Shown: positions 10,303-19,347 of the stretch, piece by piece | Numbering within the stretch: the stretch's first letter is position 1 | Layout of the letters: each line of letters begins with the position of its first letter | Assembly: GCF_001761485.1 (NCBI RefSeq) | Contig: NC_090774.1 | Coordinates: 3,038,001-3,102,000 of the forward strand | Source: Yarrowia lipolytica | Taxonomy: Eukaryota; Ascomycota; Dipodascomycetes; Dipodascales | Length of the DNA stretch: 64,000 bases | Direction: 5' to 3' | Position numbers and translations under genes: made by a program | The notes under the pieces: model-generated | What the model was told of the DNA's origin: nothing | What the model saw: the letters and a program-made list of their open reading frames with translations, nothing else | Databases searched by the model: none

Positions 10303-11658
10303 CTACTTGGTCACCACCTTGTCTCCGTTGACCCAGACAGTAGAAGTGTTTCGGTCGTCTCCATTAAACAACCACTTGTGCACCAGGTTCTCGAGCTTGT
10401 TTCCCTCGGAAATAGGCAATTCCCAGTCAAAAATGTCAACAGGAGAACCGTTAGTCTCGAGATCAATCTGCTGGGCGTCGAACTTCTTGCCCACCTCGAA
10501 AGAACCAATCTTTGAGTCCAGTTTGAGAGCCTCGGCGCCACCCAGAGTGGCCAAGTACAGTACCTCATCCACAGACAGCTTGTCGGCGTCGTTTTCGGAC
10601 TTCATGGCCACGTGACGAGACACCAGAAGACCGTGTCTGGCTGTGCTGAGAATGGAAGGAGCGTAACCTCCAGAAACATCGGTTCCCAGACCAAAGGGAA
10701 TGTTCCTGTCGAGAATTTTTCGAGCATGGAACTCGCCTGATGTCAGCGACGAGTTGGAAATGGGGCAATGGGAAAGTCCACACTTTTGCTGCTCCACCAG
10801 GTTGAGTTCTTCGTCGGTCAGATAGATGGCATGGGCCAGAAGCGTCTTTTCTGTCAGCAGTCCATGCTGGTGGTATGTGTCTGCATACGATTTGCAAGCA
10901 GGGTACAGCTCCTTGACCCAGGCAATCTCGCCCTTGTTTTCAGAAATGTGAGTCTGGATGTGCAGGTTGTTCTTCTGGGCATAGTCTCCCTGCCAGGACA
11001 TGATTTCACCAGTGCAAGAGGGCGCAAAACGGGGTGTGATGATGGGGAGGATGCGATCGGGTTTGTTAAGAGACTGAATATACTCAACAACTTCCCGGTC
11101 GCTCTTCTTGGCCTCCTCCACGCTTGCATCTCTGTAGTAATCAGGAGTGTTTTGGTCCATGCACACTCTTCCCACAAGTGCTCTCTGACCTTGAGACAGA
11201 CAAATGTCAGCCAGTTTCTTTGTGGACTCCACGTGGACAGTGGCGTAGTAAGCAGCCGTTGTAGTTCCGTTGGCGAGAGTCTTCTTGACTACCCTGGAGT
11301 ACACGTCCTGGGCGATTTTGGGGTCCTTGAGAGACGACTCCAGGGGAAAGGTGTAGGTAGTCAGCCAGTCTAGCAGTGTGGTCTTGCCGAAAATACCGCT
11401 GTTGGGGTACTGGGGCGCATGAATGTGAGTGTCGATGAAACCGGGGAAAAGGAACGAGGTGGTTTTCGACAAGTCCACCGTGTCGAAGTTCTTAATGTTG
11501 TGGGTGGCAGCAGACGCCGAAGCCGATTCAGCATGTCTGTCGAAAAAGACGATTTCCCCTTCCCTGACACCGATAGCAGCTTGGGGCAGGTATTCAAGTG
11601 CTCTTCTGGCGGGATTGACGATGGCTCCGAAAAAAACTGTGGTGTTTGAAGCAGTCAT
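10303..11658 (-). CDS. GUD1: Guanine deaminase
   Basis: 451 residues of the amidohydrolase superfamily. The enzyme hydrolyses guanine to xanthine and ammonia, feeding purine breakdown for nitrogen. Metal-binding DTHIHAPQYP holds His78 and His80; a later HIQTHISEN block supplies the third His and PFGLGTDVSGGY the catalytic Asp. HAPQYP after the first metal His pair is typical of guanine deaminase rather than other amidohydrolases. Length matches the family (about 450-490). The start at 11658 (MTASNTT) leaves a normal N-terminal beta sheet. The promoter carries GATA-type motifs and a large palindrome (11766-11799), which suits nitrogen- and purine-controlled expression; that link is inference. 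Confidence 0.94.
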   Translation of the reverse strand: MTASNTTVFFGAIVNPARRALEYLPQAAIGVREGEIVFFDRHAESASASAATHNIKNFDTVDLSKTTSFLFPGFIDTHIHAPQYPNSGIFGKTTLLDWLTTYTFPLESSLKDPKIAQDVYSRVVKKTLANGTTTAAYYATVHVESTKKLADICLSQGQRALVGRVCMDQNTPDYYRDASVEEAKKSDREVVEYIQSLNKPDRILPIITPRFAPSCTGEIMSWQGDYAQKNNLHIQTHISENKGEIAWVKELYPACKSYADTYHQHGLLTEKTLLAHAIYLTDEELNLVEQQKCGLSHCPISNSSLTSGEFHARKILDRNIPFGLGTDVSGGYAPSILSTARHGLLVSRHVAMKSENDADKLSVDEVLYLATLGGAEALKLDSKIGSFEVGKKFDAQQIDLETNGSPVDIFDWELPISEGNKLENLVHKWLFNGDDRNTSTVWVNGDKVVTK

Positions 11659-11716
11659 TATGGTGTAGGGTGCTGTTGTCGAGTTACTGGTAGGCCCGGA
11701 TCAAATCAACTATATC

Positions 11717-11756
11717 TATCCCACGCAGATAATGCCGAAGGTTCACTGAGAGATAA
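11717..11756. promoter_or_regulatory. Cluster of GATA-factor motifs upstream of GUD1
   Basis: Three GATA cores lie 60-100 bases upstream of the guanine deaminase ATG: TATC at 11717-11720, GATAA at 11728-11732, and GATAA at 11752-11756. In fungi such sites bind nitrogen-catabolite GATA factors, and purine breakdown genes are classic targets. Sites are short, so chance occurrence is possible; the clustering is what makes them worth listing. Confidence 0.4.
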
Positions 11757-11765
11757 CACAAGGTT

Positions 11766-11799
11766 CTTCCGTCGGTCCCAACGGATCGACCGGTGGAAG
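11766..11799. promoter_or_regulatory. Inverted repeat upstream of GUD1, possible operator
   Basis: Left arm CTTCCGTCGGTC (11766-11777) and right arm GACCGGTGGAAG (11788-11799) are reverse complements at 10 of 12 positions, around a 10-base centre. The left arm contains TCGG followed six bases later by CGGA, close to the TCGG-N6-CCGA sites known for Zn2Cys6 purine regulators (UaY in Aspergillus, Ppr1-like proteins). It lies about 110-140 bases upstream of the start codon, where an activator would sit. Confidence 0.5.
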
Positions 11800-12550
11800 A
11801 GGCAGGGCCGTGGCGGGCAAAGGCGTCGGCTTGATTTGGTCGCAGAGAAGTTGTAAAATTAGCGAAAAGTCTGGAATATAATAATTGCGAGCTATATTTA
11901 CTTTAGAGAATTTTTTCTTGTGTTTTTGTGATCATCTTGGCCTCTTTTTCAACTGCTCTTTAGCTTCTCCATGTTGCAACGGCCGGCACAAAAAACAACG
12001 TGCTGATATAATTAGGCTGTTTCACAGCTGGGGACGGCTTGAACATAATTGCAATCTAAGATAACTCTTAATGCTTAGCGTAAGCCAGTAAAATAAATCA
12101 GCGAGAGGACGGAGCTTGACACTGTTGACCAAGACCGATCTTGTGCCGTGGGATAATATGTGTCAGGAGTGAAACGGGTGTTAATACATCTATTTTAGGG
12201 GTGTGTGTATGTCTGTCTGCAGCCGTGCAGTGGAGGTACTATCGTTGTAAGTACTGTAGATGTATCCGCCGTAGTGTGTAGATACCTGGAAATTACAGAA
12301 GCTGGTGTGTTGCATAATCGGTTTGGATTTAGCACTGCTGTCAAGACTATCAGAGATAGTCTGGACCTCAAGAAACCCCTACTATGCACACAGAAAATTG
12401 ATAGATGGCGGTTTATCAAGAAGTCTCGGTTCTGTTCTTGGTACTGTGGTTGTGGCGTAACTCGCATGGTGAGGCTGTTTCAACAGGCTGCAAGTATGCG
12501 TCTCCTGGTATGTGTCGCTGAAGGTGAACAGGAGCTCTATTGACACTGCC

Positions 12551-12572
12551 ATATATATATATATATATATAT
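12551..12572. repeat. (TA)n microsatellite / TATA-like tract
   Basis: About eleven AT units, 60-80 bases upstream of the ATG at 12632. The position suits a TATA element for the small gene that follows, although a plain microsatellite is equally possible. Confidence 0.7.
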
Positions 12573-12631
12573 TCAGCCTTGTTCAAAGACACCCCCCACC
12601 AAACTGGTCTACCATCACCGCCATCATCGAT

Positions 12632-12886
12632 ATGATCAACCATCATCTCTACTCGCACCAATATATGCACCTGGCCGCTAAACAAATGAGACTGGCTCTG
12701 GATATAAAAACGTACGCCCTGATTCAAACCAACAAGCATATCAGTTACTCCGGAGACCTTGAAGCTGAGCTTGCTGCTGTTGCTAGCAGAATTGACGAGA
12801 TTGAAGAGACTTTTTACGAAGTAGGAATGGCCGTTGTCATTGAGGAAACCAAGCAAGTAAAACAAGACGGCTCCATCAAGAAATGA
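12632..12886 (+). CDS. Small helical protein, function unknown
   Basis: 84 residues beginning MINHHLYSHQ. The body (LAAKQMRLALDIKTYALIQ, then DLEAELAAVASRIDEIEETF) predicts two amphipathic helices, with a heptad-like second helix and a lysine-rich tail ending in SIKK. This is the build of small subunits of coiled-coil assemblies (DASH, BLOC-1 and prefoldin-like complexes), but I recognise no specific family. The frame stays open upstream to 12512, but there it reads through the TA microsatellite as alternating Ile-Tyr, so the internal ATG is the sensible start. An overlapping minus-strand frame (12416-12865) reads the same microsatellite and looks less protein-like. The gene could be spurious. 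Confidence 0.5.
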   Translation: MINHHLYSHQYMHLAAKQMRLALDIKTYALIQTNKHISYSGDLEAELAAVASRIDEIEETFYEVGMAVVIEETKQVKQDGSIKK

Positions 12887-13344
12887 TACAGCTATAGCAA
12901 ATTGGTGTTTATATATATTTACATAAGATTAGTTAAGTAATTTATAGAGAAGCTGAATTTCAGGAGAATGTACAGTAGATAAGGCAGATCAATGTGCTGT
13001 ACTGGTTGGCGCACAGGCCTTGTCGCTGATTGTAGTTGGCCAGTATGTACTGTACTGTCTAAAAATGGAAATCAAAACAAATGTTAGTCCAAATGTAAGT
13101 ACTTGTACTCATACTTACACATCCTGAATATCTTTTCTTTGTATTCAGTGGGGATTCTGTTTCTGAAACGGATGTGGCTCATTTGGCATGAAGAAGCCGT
13201 TCTACGGTGAACGATACTAGGGATTGAAGCGGCAAACAGCGGCCACATAGTGCCAATGACTAGCATCTTAAATCTCTATAAAAAGGGCGCAGTTCCACCT
13301 TAAACGAGACTCATCAACCATCACCAATCACCACATCCATTACC
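12887..13344. other. Intergenic region with promoter of a microprotein
   Basis: About 460 bases. The right end holds a TATA box (about 13276-13282, in tctataaaaaggg) and a C/A-rich leader running to the ATG at 13345. The rest contains TACTTGTA/TACAGTA-type motifs only. Confidence 0.5.
13274..13283 (+). promoter_or_regulatory. TATA box of the 13345 microprotein
   Basis: The sequence ctctataaaaaggg gives a consensus TATAAAAA element about 65-70 bases before the ATG at 13345, followed by a C/A-rich leader without upstream ATGs. This spacing matches other genes in the window, such as FBA1 and the cell wall protein. Confidence 0.6.
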
Positions 13345-13455
13345 ATGCCAGTTCTAATCACCTCTGACATCACCAAGACCGACTCCAACTTTCCGCTGCG
13401 ACCATACCCACGCAAACATCGGCTGTCTCAGAAGAAACAGATCAATGGTACATAA
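13345..13455 (+). CDS. Candidate 36-residue microprotein
   Basis: The frame reads MPVLITSDITKTDSNFPLRP, followed by YPRKHRLSQKKQINGT and a TAA stop. It is basic in its second half, has no membrane segment and no recognisable family. Support is contextual: a clear TATA box, a leader of CATCAACCATCACCAATCACC type that is the usual pyrimidine/A-rich 5' leader here, and an ACC before the ATG. Codons such as CTC-poor but ATC, ACC, AAG and CGA are common in this genome's real genes. It might instead be a first exon; the bases after the last codon (ggtacat) are not a normal donor and no CTAAC-CAG acceptor was found before MRC1. Function unknown. Confidence 0.45.
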   Translation: MPVLITSDITKTDSNFPLRPYPRKHRLSQKKQINGT

Positions 13456-14152
13456 TTAAGAAACCACAATGTTTGCCGGTGCTCTTTGCAGCTACTTGTA
13501 ATAAGCAAGATGTACTGAAGTAAATGTGTACATCAATGAGATACCTCTACCACTCTTCGTGTCTCAAAGGCGTGGGGATAAAGGCCCTCCTACAAGAACC
13601 TTCTGAGCAATCACAGAGTGTTCAAAAATGTATATGAAACGCACCAGGCATATAATGATCAATTGACAACACAAAATATCCCGCATCGCGTATTGACACG
13701 TTACATCATGTGTACTCACGGACATTGACTCTGTTGTGTTGGTTGTGTTTTATATTTCAATTTCAAACCTCACGTTAAACACGAAAATGCACACCGCCAA
13801 ATTAGGTTAGTTAATTAGAGTGTCAAGCTGTACATCAAAGTCGCAACTGATGAGGCAATAATGTGACCTTCAAATGGAGATAACGTGATTTTTTTCCATT
13901 GAGAAGATGGATTAAATCAAGATTTATGAGGTACATTCTCAAAGCTTTTCTGATTGCTTTCTGATTTTTTCTGATTTTAACTCGATATATACCGTTCACC
14001 ACCGTTAAGGTTCACGCGACGCGTCCGAGCCAGCCCTTAATGAGACTATGCATATACACGGTGTAAAAAGAGACGCCTTTTTCCACAGTTCACAGTCCAC
14101 AGTTCACACACACAAACACGCGCAAGAACTTCGATCGACAAATTCATCGAAA
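13456..14152. other. Intergenic region, MRC1 promoter
   Basis: About 700 AT-rich bases. The right end holds an MCB-like site (14019-14024) and the CA-rich leader of MRC1. The frame of MRC1 is open back to another ATG at 14048. No gene seen. Confidence 0.5.
14018..14025. promoter_or_regulatory. MCB-type G1/S element upstream of MRC1
   Basis: GACGCGTC is a perfect palindrome containing the ACGCGT core bound by the yeast MBF complex, about 130 bases upstream of the preferred MRC1 ATG. It directly follows CACGCG, so the region has two overlapping CGCG cores. MRC1 is cell-cycle regulated at G1/S in budding yeast, which makes this plausible; binding is inferred. Confidence 0.55.
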
Positions 14153-17100
14153 ATGGGTGCACCTCTGAAAACATACGGACGTGTCCGAGAAGCGAGCCCG
14201 GGCACCAGCACCGAGTCTGCTCCACTCTCCAACTCACCCCTGTTGTCACCCAATTCGCGGGTCAAAAAGCTGCTGGCTGATCTTGGAGAAAGCAGTGACG
14301 AGGAGGAGGACGTGGAGCAACTGCGAAGCAAGTTTCTGAGCAAGAAAGAACAGAAGGATCAGGCCGCAGCCGAGTCGTCGCCTTTAATGAACCGAACAAG
14401 GGCGTTGAATGGTAAATTACCTAGCAAGTCGATTTTCGACACTGCACAAGATGAGCAAGACACTCAAGAGATGGACACACAGGATGACGCTGACGGATTG
14501 GTCTTGTCCAAGCCGATTGAGAAGGTGACAGAAAAGGTTGCCTTTTCTGATGTTGATTCCATGGCAGACACTCAGCCTGACTTTGAGGAGACTCAGCCAG
14601 ATGAAGATAACGACATTGCTGCAGACATGGCTACCGGTGGAGAATCAAAGACTGATTTTCCTTCACCTATGGCTTCCCCATCTCTGTCTCTTGCATCACC
14701 CTCTCCTATTCCACCTCCTGTTGCCACCACCGCAGCTACAAACACTACATCTGCTACTACTCGTGATGCAGCCCCCTCTGCACGACCACGAAGAAACCGA
14801 GTCATTGCAGACTCCGACTCGGAAGACGATCTGCGTTCGTCCAATTTACCTTCCTCGACTTTGGACTCTAACCCCCACGAAGGAATGGGACTCAAGAAGA
14901 CCCTGTCTGACTTATCGGACCTTTCTGGCTCCGAAAACGAATCGGAATCCGAGCATGGATCCGAGGACGAGTCGCAACAGCGAGTCAATGCACTCAAGGA
15001 GCGTCTCGCATCTACCGTGGACGAGCTGGACCCCTTTGAGGACGCAGACGTGTCTGTCATTAGTTCCCAGAAACCCACTCGAAAGGCCAGCAAGAAAGCT
15101 CTGGAGGAAATCGAGCGGGAAAACCAACGTATCAATCGGCAGCGGAACCTGGCACCGGAGGTATACACTACGGGATTGGTTACCAAGCAGAACCTTCTGG
15201 CTCGTTTTGGAATGGCTCTTAAAGAGGAGGAGACGAACAGAGAGTCGGTCATTGCAGCTCCTACTACACCTGGAAAGACAGCCACCACTTCGGTTCCTCA
15301 CTCAGACGACTCGGTGATGGATTTCGATCTTCTTTCCTCTCCTCTGACTTCTAATGACCCTGGTCTTCAACCTCAAGAAGTGAAGGAGGTCCCTTTCACA
15401 CCCTCCAAAATGATGCCTCCTTCAACCCCATCTCTTTCTCGATCTGTCAACAAGAAGCAGGTGAAGAAACTTGCCAATGTGGGTGTTCATCGTATGGCCA
15501 GCTACATCACCAAGCGACCCTCTCAACTGCTATCCACCCTGTCTGATTCCGACGATGACCTCATTATTGTGCCTGACGCTGAGGCCGACAAGGTACCCGA
15601 ATCGTTCAGAAAGATGCAGCAACAGGGAGTTCCTGTCAAGTACAGCTCTCAGAAACCTGCTGCTACCGCTGGGCCAGACTTTTTTAGCCTGATGAAAGCC
15701 AACATTCGCAAGCAGCATGCGCAGATGAAGGCCGACAGTGAACGTGAACGGCAGCAGCTAGGTCTCGTAGATCTCACTGAGCAAGACAAGGAGGACGAGG
15801 CCGTCGAGTCGTTACTGGAACAAGCACGACGTCAGCAACAGGAGATTGCTGATCGTGAGAAGCGAGAGCGGAGACGAGCTCGTGATGAGGAGTACGATTC
15901 CGTGGCTGAATCTGACCATGAGTGGTTCGATAACGACGATGAGAGTCGTGCTGGGGTGCCTGATTCGGAGGATGAGGATAGTGACGTCAACTTGTCTGAC
16001 GAAGACGGTCTCCAAGCTCAACAGGCTCTAGTCGACGCAGTTAGCGGAGATAAGGACGAAAAGGCCGAAGGTGTGGCTGAGGATGAGGTTGATACTCAAC
16101 TTGATTTCCCAGAAGATACGGAGGTTAAGGATACAGCTGCCCCTGACAGTGTCGACAACATCATTTCAGGTATTACTGCAACCTCCCCATCATCTCCTGT
16201 ATCTGAAGTTGCCTCCCCTGTACGGGACAATACTGCTTACCTGCGTCAATTGGCCGAGGACGAGGCTGCTCACCAGCGTCGAGAACGTGCTCGCACTTCG
16301 ACTTCGGGACTACTGGACGGAGAAGCCGAAGAGTCCGATGACGACTGGGCTGGCCTAGGAGGCGCCAGCGACGAGGAAACCACTCGTCCCGAAGATCTGG
16401 CTGAGATTGGCCAGATGGTAGACGATACAAAGACCGGTGCCGATCGGGAAAACTACGCTGCCAACCGGCAGTACGATCTGCAGAAGGACCTTGATGATGA
16501 CGCCAAGCAGGTGGAGAAGCTGCTGGACGACGTAACCAATGGTGGTTTGCGTCGTAAGCGGGCCAACAATCTGGATCTCGACTTTTCCGACTCTGAAGAC
16601 GAGGACGAGATGCGAAGAAAGCGTCGAATTCTGTCTGAGCGAAAGAAGAAGCGAATGCTCGAGGCTGGCAACCTGGAGGATCTGGCCAAGAATCCCGAAG
16701 CTGCGGCTTTCATCAGAGCCATGCAGGATACCGACAGTGAAGAGGAGGATGAAGATGTGTTTGCTTTGCCCACAAAGCCTGCAGCTTTGAAACGGGAGGG
16801 TCCCGCACAGACTAAAAAGAAACCGTCAATTCAGGAAACTCTGTCGTTCCTGTGTGAGGAGTCTGTTGAGATGCCTCCTTCTTCTCCTGGAGGCAATTCG
16901 GACATGGAGTCAGACGACGATCTCATTATCACTGGACAAACACACTCGACTATTGATCTCACAGCTTCTCGACAAGACACAGTTATGGATGATCATGACG
17001 ATGAAGACTACCTTGAACGACTGGGACCTTCTCGAAACGTGGTTGTGCGAGAAGCTGAGGACGACGAGGAGCTCAAGACCATCATTGGACCCAACGGTAA

Positions 17101-17314
17101 CTTCCATGGTCTGATTCGAAAGAAGAAGCAGCCGTCTATGACTACTTCATCTACCGAGTCTGTGTCCAAGAAGAAGAACGCCAGGTACTTGCAACAGCAG
17201 GAGTCCGAGACCCAGAAGCAACAGAGTCTCAAGAACCGGTTCCTGGCAAAGTTCAAGTCGGTGGGTAGTAAGCCCAAGTCCCAGAGTTATATGAAGGGTG
17301 GTAGTTTTTACTAG
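14153..17314 (+). CDS. MRC1: Mediator of replication checkpoint (Claspin family)
   Basis: 1053 residues from the ATG at 14153 (MGAPLKTYGRVRE). Mrc1 rides with the replisome, links polymerase epsilon to the CMG helicase, and relays Mec1 signals to Rad53 under replication stress. The protein is highly acidic with many SDSEDE runs. SQ/TQ phosphosites cluster early (QDTQEMDTQDD and ADTQPDFEETQPDED, about residues 100-155) with more later (DTQLDF). The conserved MRC1-like region lies at about 545-660 with RARDEEYDSVAESDHEWFD as its core, the best family marker. Length is close to S. cerevisiae Mrc1 (1096). An in-frame ATG at 14048 would add 35 residues of His/Ser-rich sequence translated from the CA-rich leader; I regard it as untranslated. 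Nuclear. Confidence 0.92.
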   Translation: MGAPLKTYGRVREASPGTSTESAPLSNSPLLSPNSRVKKLLADLGESSDEEEDVEQLRSKFLSKKEQKDQAAAESSPLMNRTRALNGKLPSKSIFDTAQDEQDTQEMDTQDDADGLVLSKPIEKVTEKVAFSDVDSMADTQPDFEETQPDEDNDIAADMATGGESKTDFPSPMASPSLSLASPSPIPPPVATTAATNTTSATTRDAAPSARPRRNRVIADSDSEDDLRSSNLPSSTLDSNPHEGMGLKKTLSDLSDLSGSENESESEHGSEDESQQRVNALKERLASTVDELDPFEDADVSVISSQKPTRKASKKALEEIERENQRINRQRNLAPEVYTTGLVTKQNLLARFGMALKEEETNRESVIAAPTTPGKTATTSVPHSDDSVMDFDLLSSPLTSNDPGLQPQEVKEVPFTPSKMMPPSTPSLSRSVNKKQVKKLANVGVHRMASYITKRPSQLLSTLSDSDDDLIIVPDAEADKVPESFRKMQQQGVPVKYSSQKPAATAGPDFFSLMKANIRKQHAQMKADSERERQQLGLVDLTEQDKEDEAVESLLEQARRQQQEIADREKRERRRARDEEYDSVAESDHEWFDNDDESRAGVPDSEDEDSDVNLSDEDGLQAQQALVDAVSGDKDEKAEGVAEDEVDTQLDFPEDTEVKDTAAPDSVDNIISGITATSPSSPVSEVASPVRDNTAYLRQLAEDEAAHQRRERARTSTSGLLDGEAEESDDDWAGLGGASDEETTRPEDLAEIGQMVDDTKTGADRENYAANRQYDLQKDLDDDAKQVEKLLDDVTNGGLRRKRANNLDLDFSDSEDEDEMRRKRRILSERKKKRMLEAGNLEDLAKNPEAAAFIRAMQDTDSEEEDEDVFALPTKPAALKREGPAQTKKKPSIQETLSFLCEESVEMPPSSPGGNSDMESDDDLIITGQTHSTIDLTASRQDTVMDDHDDEDYLERLGPSRNVVVREAEDDEELKTIIGPNGNFHGLIRKKKQPSMTTSSTESVSKKKNARYLQQQESETQKQQSLKNRFLAKFKSVGSKPKSQSYMKGGSFY

Positions 17315-18165
17315 CCAGGGGGTGGCACCATAAGTTATTAATAAGCATTTAATTGTCCAGAGATGAGTATATACGCACTTGTATAGGAGTTATGTAAACG
17401 CCATTGGGTGTTTGGCTTCGCACAGTAGAGTGCCAGCGTTGGATTGTGTACAGGTTTTACATCACGCACAGTCGAGTGGATGGGAACTACTTCCAGGTGG
17501 TAAAGGGATGTGGTTTAGTATGACTGAGATATATACGTAGCTACAGTATCATATGTGCTCACTCTGAAATCATGTCACAGATGCACCTGGGAGGCTCTCG
17601 GGAACGTTAGAGACTCAGCTGCTTCGGATGTACCTTGCATTTCTCATGTTAGTTTCAGGTACACCAAGTTTTCAACCGACCAGTGGTAATCGCATTCTGA
17701 TTACAGAAGGTGTAGAAGTATATCTACTTGTAGTAAAGTAGAAACGACAAATACTGTATTCTGTTTTCGTCGCCGTTTAAGAGATTTTCAAGTTGCACAG
17801 TCTACCCCTATTACGCCCATCTCGTGTCAATCTCGAGCAAGGTTCTGCGATCGGCGCGGTTATTGCGTGTGTGACTGGCGTCTGGGAGTGGGTAAGTGGT
17901 GGGAGGTATTGACGTGGGGTGTTCTAATGGGGGTTTATGGCGTGCATTTAAACACTTGGAATAACTGGTTTTCCTCTTTAATTTCGTGTTTGGATCATAA
18001 TACACCATTATAGTGACCTTCATCAGACCACTCAGCAGCTCTCATATTTACAACGTTATTCAGTGATCGTCAAAACAAGCTGATACCCGCAGTTAGCTGA
18101 TTTTCTCCACGGTAGATATATATGCAGAGCTCAATGTGCTGGTATCTAGACGCCCACTCGTCATC
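17315..18165. other. Intergenic region, protease promoter
   Basis: About 850 bases between MRC1 and the aspartic protease. A TATA-like gatatatatgc lies at 18114-18124. Small open frames have no recognisable domain. Confidence 0.5.
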
Positions 18166-19347
18166 ATGAAACTATCTCTCCTTACCATTGCTCTGTATGC
18201 TCTTGGAGCTCGAGCAGACGTGACTGTCACTGTCACTGCTACTGTGACCGCGGACCCTGTCATCTCTTCAACTCTAGCGGTCAACATTGCCGAGTCCGAC
18301 TCGCCCAAGGCCGGTCCAATTGTTGCTCCTCTCAACAACGAACAGACCTTCTACACAACCGAACTTGAGCTCGGGAGTCCAGGCCAAAAGTTTAGACTGC
18401 TTCTTGATACTGGCAGCAGTGACACCTGGGTTATTTCCAAGGAGGACACTTATGACTGTGGCTACGGCTCCTGCGACTACACTGGCCAGTTCACCAAGAA
18501 CCAAAGCTCTTCCTACCATGAAATTGACGAGGACTTTGCCTTCTACTACCTTGGAGGAAATGCAAAGGGTAAGTGGGCCAAGGACACTCTTTCCATCAGC
18601 GGCAAGGCCATCCCCAGCTTCCAGTTTGGACTGGCTGATGACGCCTTTGGAGTGGATCCTCTGACTGGAATTGTGGGAGTGGGTCCCAAAAGCCTCGAAT
18701 TTACCAAAAACAAGTACCCCAACTTGCCTGAGGCGCTCAAGGAGGCTGGTCTAATTAAGAAGGTTGCTTACTCGCTTTACCTGGACGACGACAATGGACA
18801 CATCATCTTTGGAGGATATGACAAGGCAAAATATGAGGGGGATTTAGTTGAGCACAAGATGACCAATGAGAAGAGAATCCAGGTGGATTATTCAGATGTG
18901 AGAGTCTCCGGAACTCTGTGTTCTCCTGATGAAGACACAGTTCAGCCTGCTCTGCTTGATACAGGTAGCACTTTGTCTTATCTCGATGATAAGACTCTCA
19001 ACCGGGTTTTTATGAAGCTTCCCGTGTTTGTTGGAGACTACCTTGAGGACCAGGGGGCTTATCAGATCTCATGTATGCCTCCTCAGTTCGATGTCTCATT
19101 CAAGTTTGGCGACCAGGACCTGCATATCAACGGTTCTGATCTCATCATTCCTGTGTCTCGAAACTGGTCCGAACTTGACAAGGGCTGTTACTTTGGCATC
19201 ACTACCAGCAACAACTCCAACCACAGAACGATTCTTGGAGGCACTTTCCTACGGTCTGTTTATGCCGTTGTTGATCTTGAGGACAAGACTGTTTCCATGG
19301 CTCCTATTAAGAAGACTGGCGATAGTGACGTGAAGGAGCTGAGCTGA
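18166..19347 (+). CDS. Secreted pepsin-like aspartic protease
   Basis: 393 residues from the ATG at 18166. A signal peptide is clear (MKLSLLTIALYALGARA), followed by a Thr/Val-rich stretch and a short propeptide. The two catalytic motifs are present: LLDTGSSDTW with Asp81 and LLDTGSTLSY with Asp265. A disulphide loop after the first motif (CGYGSC, Cys98 and Cys103) is typical of yeast secreted aspartic proteases and yapsins. The C terminus (GDSDVKELS) has no hydrophobic GPI signal, so the enzyme should be secreted and soluble rather than wall-anchored. Potential N-glycosylation sites include NQS, NGS, NWS and NNS. The genus has many such proteases, so a specific name cannot be given. GTG at 18136 opens the frame, and 18166 is the first ATG. 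Confidence 0.93.
   Translation: MKLSLLTIALYALGARADVTVTVTATVTADPVISSTLAVNIAESDSPKAGPIVAPLNNEQTFYTTELELGSPGQKFRLLLDTGSSDTWVISKEDTYDCGYGSCDYTGQFTKNQSSSYHEIDEDFAFYYLGGNAKGKWAKDTLSISGKAIPSFQFGLADDAFGVDPLTGIVGVGPKSLEFTKNKYPNLPEALKEAGLIKKVAYSLYLDDDNGHIIFGGYDKAKYEGDLVEHKMTNEKRIQVDYSDVRVSGTLCSPDEDTVQPALLDTGSTLSYLDDKTLNRVFMKLPVFVGDYLEDQGAYQISCMPPQFDVSFKFGDQDLHINGSDLIIPVSRNWSELDKGCYFGITTSNNSNHRTILGGTFLRSVYAVVDLEDKTVSMAPIKKTGDSDVKELS

Larger units (their letters stand above)
11659..12631. other. Divergent intergenic region
   Basis: Promoter region of guanine deaminase on the left and of the small protein at 12632 on the right. It contains GATA motifs, the palindrome at 11766-11799, and a (TA)n tract near the right end. 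A plus-strand open frame at 12205-12543 has no recognisable domain. Confidence 0.5.

Noticed and set aside
12416-12865. 149-codon minus-strand frame overlapping the small helical protein
   Set aside because: It translates the TA microsatellite as Tyr-Ile repeats and lacks any domain; the plus-strand frame starting after the microsatellite is simpler.
18136-18165. Upstream GTG start extending the aspartic protease by ten residues
   Set aside because: The ATG at 18166 begins a textbook signal peptide; the GTG would bury it.
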